64,000 nucleotides of DNA from Sulfitobacter dubius (GTDB taxonomy: Bacteria; Pseudomonadota; Alphaproteobacteria; Rhodobacterales; Rhodobacteraceae): contig NZ_FOPG01000001.1 in assembly GCF_900113435.1 (NCBI RefSeq), positions 992,001 to 1,056,000 of the forward strand. The letters are read 5' to 3'. Position numbers and translations under genes: made by a program. Of the stretch, positions 1-8,343 are shown one piece after another. Below the pieces are notes generated by a model. It saw only the letters and a program-made list of their open reading frames with translations, was not told the origin of the DNA and did not search any database. Position 1 is the first letter of the stretch; each line of letters begins with the position of its first letter.

Positions 1-50
1 GTAAAATACAGGGAATTGCACAAAGTTATACCTGTCAAAGGACCATTATC

Positions 51-944
51 TTGAACATCGAAGACATGCTGATCGGCCTGCTTGAGAACAACCTTGCTTG
101 GCTTTTGCTGGCGCTGCTGGTCGTTATCCTGATCCTCAAATCAGTAAAAATCGTACCACAATCAGAACAGCATGTGATCGAACGCTTTGGCCGGTTGCGC
201 GCGGTCTTGGGCCCGGGGATTAATATGATCGTGCCATTCATCGACAGCGTGGCGCATAAAATCTCGATCCTAGAGCGTCAGTTGCCCACTGCCAGCCAAG
301 ATGCGATCACCCGCGACAACGTGCTTGTGCAGGTCGACACATCCGTCTTTTACCGCATCACCGAGCCGGAGAAGACCGTCTACCGCATCCGTAATGTTGA
401 CAGCGCCATTTCCACCACCGTCGCCGGGATTGTTCGGGCCGAGATCGGCAAGATGGATCTGGACGAGGTGCAGGCCAATCGCAGCCAGCTTATCACCACG
501 ATAAAGGCCAGCGTCGAAGATGCGGTCGACAGTTGGGGCATTGAGGTCACCCGTGCCGAGATCCTCGATGTGAACCTTGATGCCGCGACACGCGCCGCGA
601 TGATGCAGCAGCTCAATGCCGAACGCGCCCGCCGTGCGCAGGTGACCGAAGCCGAGGGCAGCAAACGCGCAGTTGAACTTGCCGCCGAAGCCGAGCTTTA
701 TGCCTCGGAGCAGACCGCCAAGGCGCGGCGCATTCTGGCCGATGCCGAGGCCTATGCCACACAGGTCGTGGCCACCGCGATCAATGAAAACGGGCTGGAG
801 GCGGCGCAATACCAGATCGCCCTGAAACAGGTTGATGCCCTCAACGCCATGGGCAAGGGGTCGGGCACTCAAACCATTGTGGTTCCTGCGCAGGCACTGG
901 AAGCCTTTGGCGATGCGTTTAAATTGCTTAAGGGCAAAGGCTGA
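51..944 (+). CDS. SPFH/band-7 membrane protein (paraslipin, QmcA-like)
   Basis: A 297-residue stomatin/prohibitin-type scaffold protein. One N-terminal membrane helix (about residues 11-28) is followed by the SPFH domain (about 40-190, with the typical VIERFGRL and ITRDNVLVQVD segments) and an Ala/Glu-rich helical tail (about 190-280) expected to form a coiled coil for oligomerisation. The family organises inner-membrane microdomains and works with NfeD partners and membrane proteases. A TTG start is chosen because AAAGGA lies at 37-42 at good spacing; an in-frame ATG at 66 has no comparable site and would remove five residues. The stop overlaps the NfeD-like start by one base (TGATG), implying translational coupling. 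Confidence 0.9.
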   Translation: MNIEDMLIGLLENNLAWLLLALLVVILILKSVKIVPQSEQHVIERFGRLRAVLGPGINMIVPFIDSVAHKISILERQLPTASQDAITRDNVLVQVDTSVFYRITEPEKTVYRIRNVDSAISTTVAGIVRAEIGKMDLDEVQANRSQLITTIKASVEDAVDSWGIEVTRAEILDVNLDAATRAAMMQQLNAERARRAQVTEAEGSKRAVELAAEAELYASEQTAKARRILADAEAYATQVVATAINENGLEAAQYQIALKQVDALNAMGKGSGTQTIVVPAQALEAFGDAFKLLKGKG

Positions 945-1219
945 TGGCCGCTTGGTTAACACTTTGGTGGGTCTGGGTCTGCGCCGCATTGGCGCTTGGC
1001 GTGGTTGAGTTGCTGCTTCCCGGCTGGATCTTCTTGGGCTTTGCCCTTGGCGCCTTGGCGATGGCATTGGTCGTGGCATTTTGGGCACCCGGCAATGTCG
1101 CGCTGCTGCTGGCGGTTTTCGCGGTTCTATCACTGGTCGCATGGATGGCGCTGCGCGTATTGTTCAAACGTCAATCCAGCGGGGCGCGGATCGTGACCCG
1201 CGACATTAACGAGAACTGA
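944..1219 (+). CDS. NfeD-like short membrane protein
   Basis: A 91-residue hydrophobic protein with about three membrane segments (residues roughly 5-25, 27-45 and 48-68) and a short basic tail. The position directly behind an SPFH gene, coupled by a one-base overlap, and the hydrophobic pattern match NfeD-family partners of stomatins. Compared with full NfeD proteins it has only the membrane part and almost none of the C-terminal OB-fold domain, so it is a minimal form. It probably acts with the upstream SPFH protein in membrane organisation or quality control; the exact role is unknown for the family. Confidence 0.8.
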   Translation: MAAWLTLWWVWVCAALALGVVELLLPGWIFLGFALGALAMALVVAFWAPGNVALLLAVFAVLSLVAWMALRVLFKRQSSGARIVTRDINEN

Positions 1220-1280
1220 ACCCATTCAAAACGGCGGCGCAGCCTTGATTTGCGCAAACCCCCGCTACATTGCCCTATTC

Positions 1281-2972
1281 ATGCAGCGGCTTGCCATACT
1301 CCTACGCGCTTTTGCGTCTGTGGTTCCTCGTCTTACGGGGGCATTTGTGCTGGCGCTGGCTCTGCTTTCCGGCGCTGCCACGGGTCAGGCACAGGAGGGA
1401 TGGTTTCAAACCAACGAACTGAACCCCGGCCTGCCGCCCGCGCCCGGAATATTGGATCGCGGCACCCCCATGGCCGCGCTTGAGAGTTTTATCTACCTAA
1501 CCGACAACGGCCACTACTCCAGTGCGGCTCATATCTTGGACCTATCGGACCTGCCTCAATCCGAGCAGGCGGTAGTTGGTGCAGAACGCGCCTTTCAATT
1601 GTCGGTGTTGATGGAACGAAAGGTCGTCGTGCCATGGCGCAGGCTGGCGGATCGGCCCGACGGGTGGCTCTCTGGCTCTGCCGAGGATAATGACACGGGG
1701 CGGGTGCGACGGTCGCTGCTAATTGACCGCTTGGAGCTTGGTGGCCATGACGTGCCGTTGCGGCTGAACCGCATCAAACCGGGCGAAGATGCTGAACCTG
1801 TCTGGGTCTTCTCGCGGCAAAGCGTTGATAACATTCCCCACCTTCACGGCCAGTACGGGCCGACGGAGATTGAAACGATGTTGCCCGATTGGCTTCGGAT
1901 ACGGGCATTTTGGGGCATGTATTTGTGGGAGGTGCTGTTTCTGCCGCTGTTGCTGGTGGTGGCCTTGACCGCAGGTTGGTTCGCATTTGGCCTCATGCGC
2001 CGTCTAGGCAAAGTGGCCAAACGCCGCTGGATGCGTTTTGTACTGCGGTCCTTCCGCTGGCCCGCAGCCATTGTGCTCTGCGCCGCGATCATCGGCACGG
2101 CCACCAGCCGCGTGCTGGTTGTATCCGGCTTCATCGACGCGGTGCTGAGCCCGATCTTGATGATTGCCTATGTGACTGCTGCCACCCTCGCCATCGTCTT
2201 TACCTTTGACGAAATCTTTGACCGGATCAGCCCCAACAACGCCTATGAGCTGGCCGATCCGATGAACGCGCATATGCGCTCTATCGCCACCACGATCGCC
2301 GCTGCCCGCAAAGGGGTGATCGTGATCGCGGTACTGGTGGCCTCAGGCGTGATCCTTGTCTCGAGCAACGCAGACAACACCATCGGCCTGTCACTGCTGG
2401 CCTCTGCTGGTGCGGTGACCATCGTTCTGGGTTTCGCCGCGCGTGAGGTTCTGGGCAATATCCTCGCCTCTATTCAGATCGCGCTGAACCGCTCCGCCCG
2501 GATTGGCGATCAACTGATCTTCGAAGGGCATTTCTGCACGGTAGAGCAAATCCATTTCACCTATGTACAACTGCTGAACTGGAACGGCACGCGTTTGATT
2601 GTGCCGGTTAGCTATTTCGTCTCTGACGCCTTTGAAAACTGGTCAATTGAGAATCACGCCATGGTCCGACCCATCATCCTGACCCTTTCGCAGAATGCTG
2701 ATGTGGCCGCCCTGCGCCGCGTGTTCTTTGACATTCTGGCCCGCGAAGACCCCAATGACGTCAAACCGATGGACAGGGCCAAGGTCCATGTGCTTGAGCA
2801 AGACGCATTCGGCATCAAGGTGCGTTTTGAACTGCCCACCGACAACGCGGCGACATTCTGGGATATAGAGTGCCGCGTGCGCGAAGAGCTCCTCGCCGCC
2901 GCGGCGCGGATGGAGAAAGAAGACGACGTCCGCATGTTGCCCCCCGCGCCTGCAGATATGGGCAAACCGTAA
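1281..2972 (+). CDS. MscS-family mechanosensitive channel with periplasmic N-terminal domain
   Basis: About 563 residues. An N-terminal signal sequence ends near AATGQAQ, followed by a periplasmic domain of about 150 residues, several membrane helices (roughly residues 205-410) and the conserved MscS pore helix and beta domain (AGAVTIVLGFAAREVLGNI onward, to about residue 550). Such channels release solutes under hypo-osmotic shock. It is larger than E. coli MscS (286 residues) and resembles the extended MscS forms. ATG at 1281 is preferred over an in-frame TTG at 1245 because it begins a normal signal peptide; neither has a strong ribosome site. It stands alone between the SPFH pair and the RimK fusion. 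Confidence 0.85.
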   Translation: MQRLAILLRAFASVVPRLTGAFVLALALLSGAATGQAQEGWFQTNELNPGLPPAPGILDRGTPMAALESFIYLTDNGHYSSAAHILDLSDLPQSEQAVVGAERAFQLSVLMERKVVVPWRRLADRPDGWLSGSAEDNDTGRVRRSLLIDRLELGGHDVPLRLNRIKPGEDAEPVWVFSRQSVDNIPHLHGQYGPTEIETMLPDWLRIRAFWGMYLWEVLFLPLLLVVALTAGWFAFGLMRRLGKVAKRRWMRFVLRSFRWPAAIVLCAAIIGTATSRVLVVSGFIDAVLSPILMIAYVTAATLAIVFTFDEIFDRISPNNAYELADPMNAHMRSIATTIAAARKGVIVIAVLVASGVILVSSNADNTIGLSLLASAGAVTIVLGFAAREVLGNILASIQIALNRSARIGDQLIFEGHFCTVEQIHFTYVQLLNWNGTRLIVPVSYFVSDAFENWSIENHAMVRPIILTLSQNADVAALRRVFFDILAREDPNDVKPMDRAKVHVLEQDAFGIKVRFELPTDNAATFWDIECRVREELLAAAARMEKEDDVRMLPPAPADMGKP

Positions 2973-3040
2973 CACAGCACCGCTTGAAGCGATCCCTGCC
3001 GCAGGTTAGGCAGGCAGACCAATGACCCAAGGAGCAGGTA

Positions 3041-4423
3041 ATGGAAAAACTCACATTTGGCTGGGAAGAATGGGTCGCCCTGCCCGATCTTGGCCTGCCC
3101 GCGATCAAAGCCAAAGTAGACACTGGCGCGCGCACCTCAGCGCTGCATGCCCATGATATTGAAGTCTTTGGCCCCGCGTCCAAGCCCAAGGTCCGCTTTA
3201 ATGTACACCCGATCTCGGGCCGCGAAGACATCTCCATCACCTGTTCGGCGCCGATCATCGACCGGCGCGAGGTGACCTCCTCCAACGGCGAATCCGAGCA
3301 TCGTTTCGTGATTGCCACAACCTTGGAAGTGAACGGCCAAAGCTGGCCTATCGATGTCACCCTGACCAACCGCGCGGGCATGACAAGCCGCATGTTGCTG
3401 GGCCGTCAGGCGCTGACGGAACACATCAACATCTCCGCGACCGAGCGGCGTTTGCAGCCGGACCTGAACTATGACGTCTACCACACCGCGAGCCTGCGCC
3501 ACACTGCGCCACAGCGCGCGCTGCGCATCGCCGTTTTGAGTCGTGAAGATAACTACTCAACCCGCCGTCTGGTCGAGGTTGGCGAAGCCCGCGGCCATGT
3601 GGTTGAGGTCATCGACACGACGCGCTGCTATATGGCGATCAACCAACTGGCCCCCGAAGTGCATTACGACGGCAAGCGCCTGCCCCGTTATGACGCCGTA
3701 ATTCCGCGCATCGGCGCGTCGATCACCCCCTATGGCACCGCCGTGATCCGCCAGTTCGAGACGATCGGCACCTATTGCGTCAACGGCTCTGCCGGGATCA
3801 CCGCCAGCCGTGACAAACTGCACGCGCATCAGGTCTTGGCTGCGAAAAAGATCGGCATGCCGACCACGGCTTTCGCCGCATCGCCCAAAGACACTTCAAA
3901 CCTGATGGCTTTGGTGGGCACCGCACCGCTGATCGTAAAGCTGCTGGAGTCGACCCAAGGCAAGGGCGTCGTGCTGGCCGAAACCAAGAAAGCTGCCGAG
4001 AGTGTCATCGACGCCTTCCGCGGCCTGCGCGCCAACTTCCTCGTGCAGGATTTCGTCAAGGAAGCCGCCGGCGAAGACATTCGCTGCCTCGTGGTGGCGG
4101 GCAAGGTCGTCGCCTCCATGAAGCGCACCGGGGCGGAGGGCGATTTCCGCTCGAACCTGCACCGGGGCGGTTCGGCCAAAGTGGTGCGGATTTCGAAAGA
4201 GGAACGCGACACCGCCGTGCGCGCCGCGCGGGCCTTTGGCCTTGGCATCGCCGGGGTCGACCTGCTACGCTCGGAAACCGGACCGAAAGTGCTAGAGGTC
4301 AACTCCTCCCCCGGTTTCGAGGGGATCGAGAAGGCGACGAGCAAGGATATCGTCGGTAAGGTCTATGATGAGATCGAAGCCCGCGTGAAACCGCAGCCTG
4401 CGCGGCGGCGCAAAACGGGGTAA
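3041..4423 (+). CDS. rimK: RimB-RimK fusion: retropepsin-like protease domain plus ATP-grasp glutamate ligase
   Basis: 460 residues in two parts. Residues 1-140 form a RimB/retropepsin-like aspartic protease domain with the catalytic VDTGA motif (Asp27). Residues about 160-450 are a RimK-type ATP-grasp ligase, with the [15 protein letters not shown] helix, a [16 protein letters not shown] nucleotide-binding strand-loop and the metal-binding [11 protein letters not shown] near the C-terminus. RimK adds glutamates to the C-terminus of ribosomal protein S6 using ATP; RimB-like proteases remove them. In E. coli and Pseudomonas the two activities are separate proteins. AAGGAG at 3029-3034 fits the start. 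Substrate specificity is inferred from the family and could differ. Confidence 0.85.
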   Translation: MEKLTFGWEEWVALPDLGLPAIKAKVDTGARTSALHAHDIEVFGPASKPKVRFNVHPISGREDISITCSAPIIDRREVTSSNGESEHRFVIATTLEVNGQSWPIDVTLTNRAGMTSRMLLGRQALTEHINISATERRLQPDLNYDVYHTASLRHTAPQRALRIAVLSREDNYSTRRLVEVGEARGHVVEVIDTTRCYMAINQLAPEVHYDGKRLPRYDAVIPRIGASITPYGTAVIRQFETIGTYCVNGSAGITASRDKLHAHQVLAAKKIGMPTTAFAASPKDTSNLMALVGTAPLIVKLLESTQGKGVVLAETKKAAESVIDAFRGLRANFLVQDFVKEAAGEDIRCLVVAGKVVASMKRTGAEGDFRSNLHRGGSAKVVRISKEERDTAVRAARAFGLGIAGVDLLRSETGPKVLEVNSSPGFEGIEKATSKDIVGKVYDEIEARVKPQPARRRKTG

Positions 4424-4430
4424 AGGGGAT

Positions 4431-4453
4431 GGCGCTGCCGTAGCCGCAGCGCC
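4431..4453 (+). other. hairpin after rimK
   Basis: An 8-bp inverted repeat, GGCGCTGC and GCAGCGCC, separated by seven bases just after the RimB-RimK stop. There is no T-tract, so it is at best a weak or factor-assisted terminator or a 3' end stabiliser. Confidence 0.3.
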
Positions 4454-4461
4454 GCGCGCAC

Positions 4462-4490
4462 TTTACGGCCCGCGTCCCTATCCCTATATA
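4462..4490 (+). promoter_or_regulatory. candidate sigma-70 promoter of sufT
   Basis: TTTACG (4462-4467), a 17-bp spacer and TATATA (4485-4490) resemble -35 and -10 boxes and place a transcription start about 22 bases before the sufT ATG. Seen by eye only. Confidence 0.45.
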
Positions 4491-4518
4491 AAATGTCGAG
4501 AATGATGCGAGGCGAGAG

Positions 4519-4881
4519 ATGACCGAACAGACCCAACCGCTTGAAGGGACGCCGCTGATTGCGCCCTCTTCCACCGATCACCCGCTCTATGAGCAGATCG
4601 TCGAGGCTTGTCGCACGGTTTATGACCCTGAGATCCCGGTGAATATCTACGAACTGGGCCTGATCTATACCATCGACATCAACGATGAAAACGAAGTCGA
4701 CATCAAGATGTCGCTGACTGCGCCCGGCTGCCCCGTGGCAGGTGAGATGCCGGGTTGGGTTGCCGATGCGGTCGAACCGATTGCGGGGGTCAAGCAGGTC
4801 GATGTGGCCCTTGTTTGGGAACCGCCTTGGGGCATGGACATGATGTCCGACGAAGCCCGCCTCGAACTGGGCTTCATGTAA
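4519..4881 (+). CDS. sufT: SufT-like Fe-S assembly factor (MIP18/DUF59 family)
   Basis: A 120-residue protein with the MIP18/DUF59 core: YDPEIPVNIYELGLIY followed by a segment with the invariant LTAPGCPVAGEMP cysteine loop and a C-terminal VWEPPWGMDMM. Members (SufT, PaaD, human CIAO2) help Fe-S cluster maturation of client enzymes. It is not within a suf operon here, but an IscA-type gene lies 3 kb downstream. A promoter-like sequence precedes it and a strong terminator follows, so it is probably a single-gene unit. PaaD (phenylacetate oxygenase) is unlikely since no paa genes are nearby. Confidence 0.85.
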   Translation: MTEQTQPLEGTPLIAPSSTDHPLYEQIVEACRTVYDPEIPVNIYELGLIYTIDINDENEVDIKMSLTAPGCPVAGEMPGWVADAVEPIAGVKQVDVALVWEPPWGMDMMSDEARLELGFM

Positions 4882-4905
4882 GCACCCGTTCCGCAGAGTG
4901 AACAA

Positions 4906-4945
4906 AAAACGTCGTCAATGCAGGACATTGGCGGCGTTTTCTTTT
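4906..4945 (+). terminator. Rho-independent terminator after sufT
   Basis: A 15-bp stem (4906-4920 with 4926-4940, closing with two G-U pairs), a five-base loop CAGGA and a T-rich run GTTTTCTTTT at its end. Strong by inspection. Confidence 0.85.
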
Positions 4946-4989
4946 GGCCATTTTCCGCCGAATGCATCCCCGGCGCATAGTTCATTTGA

Positions 4990-5018
4990 CTGACATCAGA
5001 CCGTCGTGAAACCGTAAC
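4990..5018 (+). promoter_or_regulatory. possible PhoB box upstream of glycerophosphodiesterase gene
   Basis: Three 7-base units at 11-bp spacing (CTGACAT, CCGTCGT, CCGTAAC, separated by CAGA and GAAA) resemble the Pho-box direct repeat CTGTCAT-N4-CTGTCAT, with 6/7, 5/7 and 4/7 matches. The box lies about 50 bases before a secreted phosphodiesterase, a plausible phosphate-starvation target. The match is imperfect. Confidence 0.4.
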
Positions 5019-5068
5019 AAAGGGCACCCATAGAAGCCCCAGAACTTCATTCACGAACGGACACCATT

Positions 5069-6280
5069 ATGCGTACACTTGTTTCTCTCGCCGCTCTGGT
5101 CCTCGCGCCCGGCATGGCGCTGGCCGAGGCTCACGCCACCGCGATACCGGTCGAATACGGCCCCCGCCCAGCCTATCTTATCGATAAGCTGCCCGACGGC
5201 GATCTGAAGGACAAGTTGGCCTCCTGCATGGGCCAAGATGCCTCCAAGTCCGATTTCTCCATTGGCCACCGCGGCGCGCCACTGATGTTCCCTGAACATA
5301 CCGTGCAATCCAACGTCGCCGCCGCGCGGATGGGCGCGGGCATTCTAGAATGCGATGTGACCTTTACTGCCGATCATGAGCTGGTCTGCCGCCACGCGCA
5401 AAACGATCTGCACACCACCACGAACATCCTCGTCTCCGATCTGGCCGAGAAATGCACCACCGGCTTTACCGCTGCTTCGGGCGACACGCCCGCCAACGCC
5501 GAATGTCGCACCTCTGACATCACTTTGGCAGAGTTTCGCACCCTGACCCCCAAGATGGACAGCGCGGACAAGACCGCCACCACCGCCGAGGACTATCAGG
5601 GCGGTGTCGCGAATTGGCGCACTGAGCTTTACAGCGACAAAGCCGATCTGATGACCCATGCGGAATCGATCGAACTGTTCAAATCCCTCGGTGCGAAATT
5701 CACGCCAGAGCTTAAATCCCCCTCCGTAGAGATGCCCCATGACGGCTTCTCTCAGGAAGACTACGCGCAGAAACTTGTGGATGAATATGTCGCTGCAGGC
5801 ATCCCCGCCTCTGACGTCTGGCCGCAGTCCTTCAATCTCGACGATGTGCTCTACTGGGTTGAGAACACGCCCGAATTCGGCAAGCAGGCCGTCTATCTGG
5901 TTGAATGGTCCGATGGTTTTGATGAGCAGAACCCAGAAACATGGAAAGAAGATTTCGCCGATCTGAAAGCCAAGGGCGTGAATTACCTCGCTCCATCGTT
6001 GAACATGCTAATGACCAACAAGGACGGCGCAATCGCGGGCTCTGACTATGCCATGGCCGCGAAAGAGGCGGGTCTGACCCTGATCGCATGGACGCTGGAA
6101 CGCTCCGGCCCGCTGGCCTCCGGTGGCGGCTGGTACTTCCAATCAATCAGCGACGTGGTGAAAGACGATAGCGACTATCTGGTGGCGCTGGATGTGCTGG
6201 CCCAAGACGTGGGCGTGGCCGGTGTCTTCTCCGACTGGCCCGCGACCGTGACCTATTACGCGAACTGCATGGGCCTCTGA
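5069..6280 (+). CDS. secreted glycerophosphodiester phosphodiesterase
   Basis: 403 residues with a cleavable signal peptide (residues 1-19, ending [10 protein letters not shown]). It hydrolyses glycerophosphodiesters to glycerol 3-phosphate and an alcohol, in the periplasm or outside. The GDPD catalytic set is visible: FSIGHRGAP (His67, Arg68), FPEHT (Glu76), ECDVTFT (Glu94, Asp96) and CRHA (His109). It is longer than cytosolic UgpQ-type enzymes (about 250) and has an insertion after the first barrel strands, as in periplasmic GlpQ-type enzymes. Flanked by terminators, so monocistronic; the possible Pho box upstream suggests induction under phosphate limitation. Confidence 0.88.
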   Translation: MRTLVSLAALVLAPGMALAEAHATAIPVEYGPRPAYLIDKLPDGDLKDKLASCMGQDASKSDFSIGHRGAPLMFPEHTVQSNVAAARMGAGILECDVTFTADHELVCRHAQNDLHTTTNILVSDLAEKCTTGFTAASGDTPANAECRTSDITLAEFRTLTPKMDSADKTATTAEDYQGGVANWRTELYSDKADLMTHAESIELFKSLGAKFTPELKSPSVEMPHDGFSQEDYAQKLVDEYVAAGIPASDVWPQSFNLDDVLYWVENTPEFGKQAVYLVEWSDGFDEQNPETWKEDFADLKAKGVNYLAPSLNMLMTNKDGAIAGSDYAMAAKEAGLTLIAWTLERSGPLASGGGWYFQSISDVVKDDSDYLVALDVLAQDVGVAGVFSDWPATVTYYANCMGL

Positions 6281-6307
6281 TCCGCCCACTACTTTAGATC
6301 GCTTTCA

Positions 6308-6339
6308 GGGCCGCCCTTCACCGGGCGGCCCTTTTCTTT
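6308..6339 (+). terminator. terminator after glycerophosphodiesterase gene
   Basis: GGGCCGCCC and GGGCGGCCC form a 9-bp GC stem around a six-base loop, followed by TTTTCTTT. Confidence 0.9.
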
Positions 6340-6397
6340 GGCCGGGCTTGCATGGGTTTCGCCTTCCTGCGACATTGCGGGAAACAAGAGGCAAGCC

Positions 6398-7015
6398 ATG
6401 GAAACTTGGGCAATTTTTACCGGCGATATCGTGAAATCCACTGCGATGACACGCGCGGAGCTGGATACGGTTTTTGCCCGACTTGAGGAGGCCGCCGACG
6501 CCGTCGCAACGTGGCAAGACCAGCCCACACGTATAACCCGCTTTCGCGGTGACGGCTGGCAAATGGCCGTGACGCCTCAGTTCACCTTTCGCGCGGCCCT
6601 CGTCCTGCGCGCTGCCGTGCGCCGTTGTGGCAAGACCGCAGACACGCGTTTCGGGATCGGGCTGGGAGATGCGCATTTCGCCGGCGGTGACCTCTCCCGC
6701 GCCGACGGGGCGGCGCTGGTCCGTTCCGGCCACGCACTTGATACGATGCCCCGCGCGCGGCGGATGCATGCGCCGGATGCCCCGCCCGCCCTGCGCACGG
6801 CTCTCCCCCTTGCTGACCGGATCGCAGGCGGGTGGACGGTCAGGCAGGCCGATGTCGCCTATTACATGCTCGCCCCCGAGCCCCCTGTGCAAGCCAGCCT
6901 CGCCCAGCAGTTCGACCTCACCCAGCAAAGCGTGCAGGGTCATGTCGATGCGGCGGGGATCGATGAGTTACGAGAGGTTTGCGACGTACTGGAAGATCGA
7001 CAAACAGCCCTTTAA
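6398..7015 (+). CDS. SatD-like protein: degenerate nucleotide-cyclase-fold domain plus C-terminal HTH
   Basis: 205 residues from the ATG at 6398, preceded by AAGAGG; an upstream in-frame extension looks untranslated. Residues 5-14 (AIFTGDIVKS) and 50-55 (RGDGWQ) match the two metal-binding aspartate strands of class III nucleotidyl cyclases and SatD-family proteins, and GIGLGDAHFAGGD followed by GAALVRSG resembles the later cyclase beta-alpha segment, but without the usual catalytic Asn. The last 42 residues contain an HTH-like unit (LAQQFDLTQQSVQGHVDAAG). I infer a nucleotide- or metal-sensing DNA-binding regulator. It precedes a DUF3307 membrane gene, with an AT-rich dyad between them. Enzymatic activity cannot be judged. 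Confidence 0.6.
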   Translation: METWAIFTGDIVKSTAMTRAELDTVFARLEEAADAVATWQDQPTRITRFRGDGWQMAVTPQFTFRAALVLRAAVRRCGKTADTRFGIGLGDAHFAGGDLSRADGAALVRSGHALDTMPRARRMHAPDAPPALRTALPLADRIAGGWTVRQADVAYYMLAPEPPVQASLAQQFDLTQQSVQGHVDAAGIDELREVCDVLEDRQTAL

Positions 7016-7016
7016 A

Positions 7017-7037
7017 GCTGTTATTTATAATTACAGC
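7017..7037. promoter_or_regulatory. AT-rich dyad (candidate operator) between satD-like and DUF3307 genes
   Basis: Half-sites GCTGTTATT and AATTACAGC are inverted around a 3-bp centre and match in 8 of 9 positions. The surrounding 7013-7060 is clearly AT-rich against a GC-rich background, and another CTGTATTT half-site follows at about 7048. There is no T-tract to make it a terminator. It could be the binding site of the HTH protein encoded just upstream. Confidence 0.4.
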
Positions 7038-7129
7038 CAAATAAACCTGTATTTCATGTAGAGAAAGACCCTTGCCATCGCTCGCTACGGCTTTTCAAAT
7101 GACAACAACCACCAACAGCCGGACCCCCT

Positions 7130-7843
7130 ATGACCGAACAGGCCATCGCCACCGCCCTCGCTTGCCTGCTCGCCCATCTGCTAGCGGATTTCGTCTTTCA
7201 AACCAATGCGATGGTCACCGCCAAACGCAAACCCCAAGTCCTTTTGCTGCATGGGGTCATTGTCTTTGCCCTGACGGCACTGGCTCTTGGCGGTAGCCCC
7301 ATCCCCGCCGCCTTTCTTGCCCTCGCTCATGTAGCGATTGACGCGGCCAAAACCTACGCCGTGCCTGCGCGCCACCGTGAGCGGCCTTGGCCCTACCTCA
7401 CCGATCAGGCCGCGCATCTTGTCACCATCGCCCTCCTTGCCCTCTATCTGCCTGAGGCTTTCGCAAGTGGCATCTGGGCCGCCCATAGCACAACGCTTAT
7501 TCCGCCCGCCCTCTTCCTCGCGGGGTTAATCATCGCCACCCTTGCAGGTGGCCCAGCGGTGGGTGGCCTTATGCTCCCCCACAAAGCGCAGGCCCAGCCC
7601 GATGGGCTTGATAATGCGGGCCGTATCATCGGTTTGCTGGAACGTGCCCTGATTTTCCTCATGGTTATGATTGGAGAGCCTGCGGGCATCGGCTTTCTCA
7701 TCGCGGCAAAATCGATTCTGCGGTTCGACACGGTGAAAAAGAACCAAAAAATCAGCGAATACGTCATTATCGGCACGCTGGCGTCCTTCGGCTGGGCGCT
7801 TATCGCGGCCTTTGCTACCAAGGCTGCAATGAATTCCTTCTGA
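7130..7843 (+). CDS. DUF3307 multi-pass membrane protein
   Basis: 237 residues, mostly hydrophobic, with about six membrane segments. The N-terminal LLAHLLADFVFQTNAMVTAK and the HVAIDAAKTYAVP region match the DUF3307 family, which has conserved acidic and histidine residues in its first helices. No function is established. To my recollection DUF3307 genes often sit beside SatD-family genes in other phyla, so the pairing here with a SatD-like gene is probably functional rather than accidental. The start follows a short leader after an AT-rich dyad. Confidence 0.75.
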   Translation: MTEQAIATALACLLAHLLADFVFQTNAMVTAKRKPQVLLLHGVIVFALTALALGGSPIPAAFLALAHVAIDAAKTYAVPARHRERPWPYLTDQAAHLVTIALLALYLPEAFASGIWAAHSTTLIPPALFLAGLIIATLAGGPAVGGLMLPHKAQAQPDGLDNAGRIIGLLERALIFLMVMIGEPAGIGFLIAAKSILRFDTVKKNQKISEYVIIGTLASFGWALIAAFATKAAMNSF

Positions 7844-7897
7844 CGGCTTGAGATCGCCGCCCCGCACCCCTATCTTGGCGGCATAGGAGAATTTCTG

Positions 7898-8260
7898 ATG
7901 TTTGGCATACCCGGCAAGCAAGCCGTCACCATGACCCCCAAAGCCGCTGGTCAGATTGCAAAGTTGATGCAATCGGCGGGCCATGCGGGGCTGCGCATTG
8001 GCGTCAAAAAAGGCGGCTGTGCGGGCATGGAATACACCATGGAATATGTCGAAGCGACCGACCCCAACGATGAGGTGGTTGAGCAAGATGGCGCGCGCGT
8101 GATGATCGCACCGATGGCGCAGATGTTCCTCTTCGGCACCGAGATCGACTATGAGACAACGCTGCTCGAGTCCGGCTTCAAGTTCCGCAATCCCAATGTG
8201 ACCGAAGCCTGCGGGTGCGGCGAATCGATCAAATTCGACGAAAGCCTCGGCGCGAAGTAA
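7898..8260 (+). CDS. HesB/IscA-type Fe-S cluster carrier (SufA-like)
   Basis: A 120-residue A-type carrier. The three conserved cysteines are present: Cys41 in KKGGCAGMEY and Cys105 and Cys107 in the C-terminal ACGCGES. These bind Fe or an Fe-S cluster and pass it to apo-enzymes. The N-terminal VTMTPKAAGQI is typical for the family. It is not in a suf or isc operon; the SufT-like gene 3 kb upstream is the only other Fe-S factor in view. Whether it is IscA, SufA or ErpA cannot be settled from sequence alone. Confidence 0.88.
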   Translation: MFGIPGKQAVTMTPKAAGQIAKLMQSAGHAGLRIGVKKGGCAGMEYTMEYVEATDPNDEVVEQDGARVMIAPMAQMFLFGTEIDYETTLLESGFKFRNPNVTEACGCGESIKFDESLGAK

Positions 8261-8343
8261 GCGTGCCGATCTGCCCCGGCCTTGACGAAAGGCCACGGGC
8301 CTGCGAACTGATCTAACAATATCAACAGATCAGGACGGAACCG

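Noticed and set aside
1-50. Possible promoter before the SPFH gene (GTTATACC-like -10)
   Set aside because: No paired -35 at proper spacing inside the window edge.
270-1142. Long minus-strand reading frame opposite the SPFH gene
   Set aside because: Arg/Gly/His-rich composition and no family resemblance; a shadow of GC-rich codons on the opposite strand.
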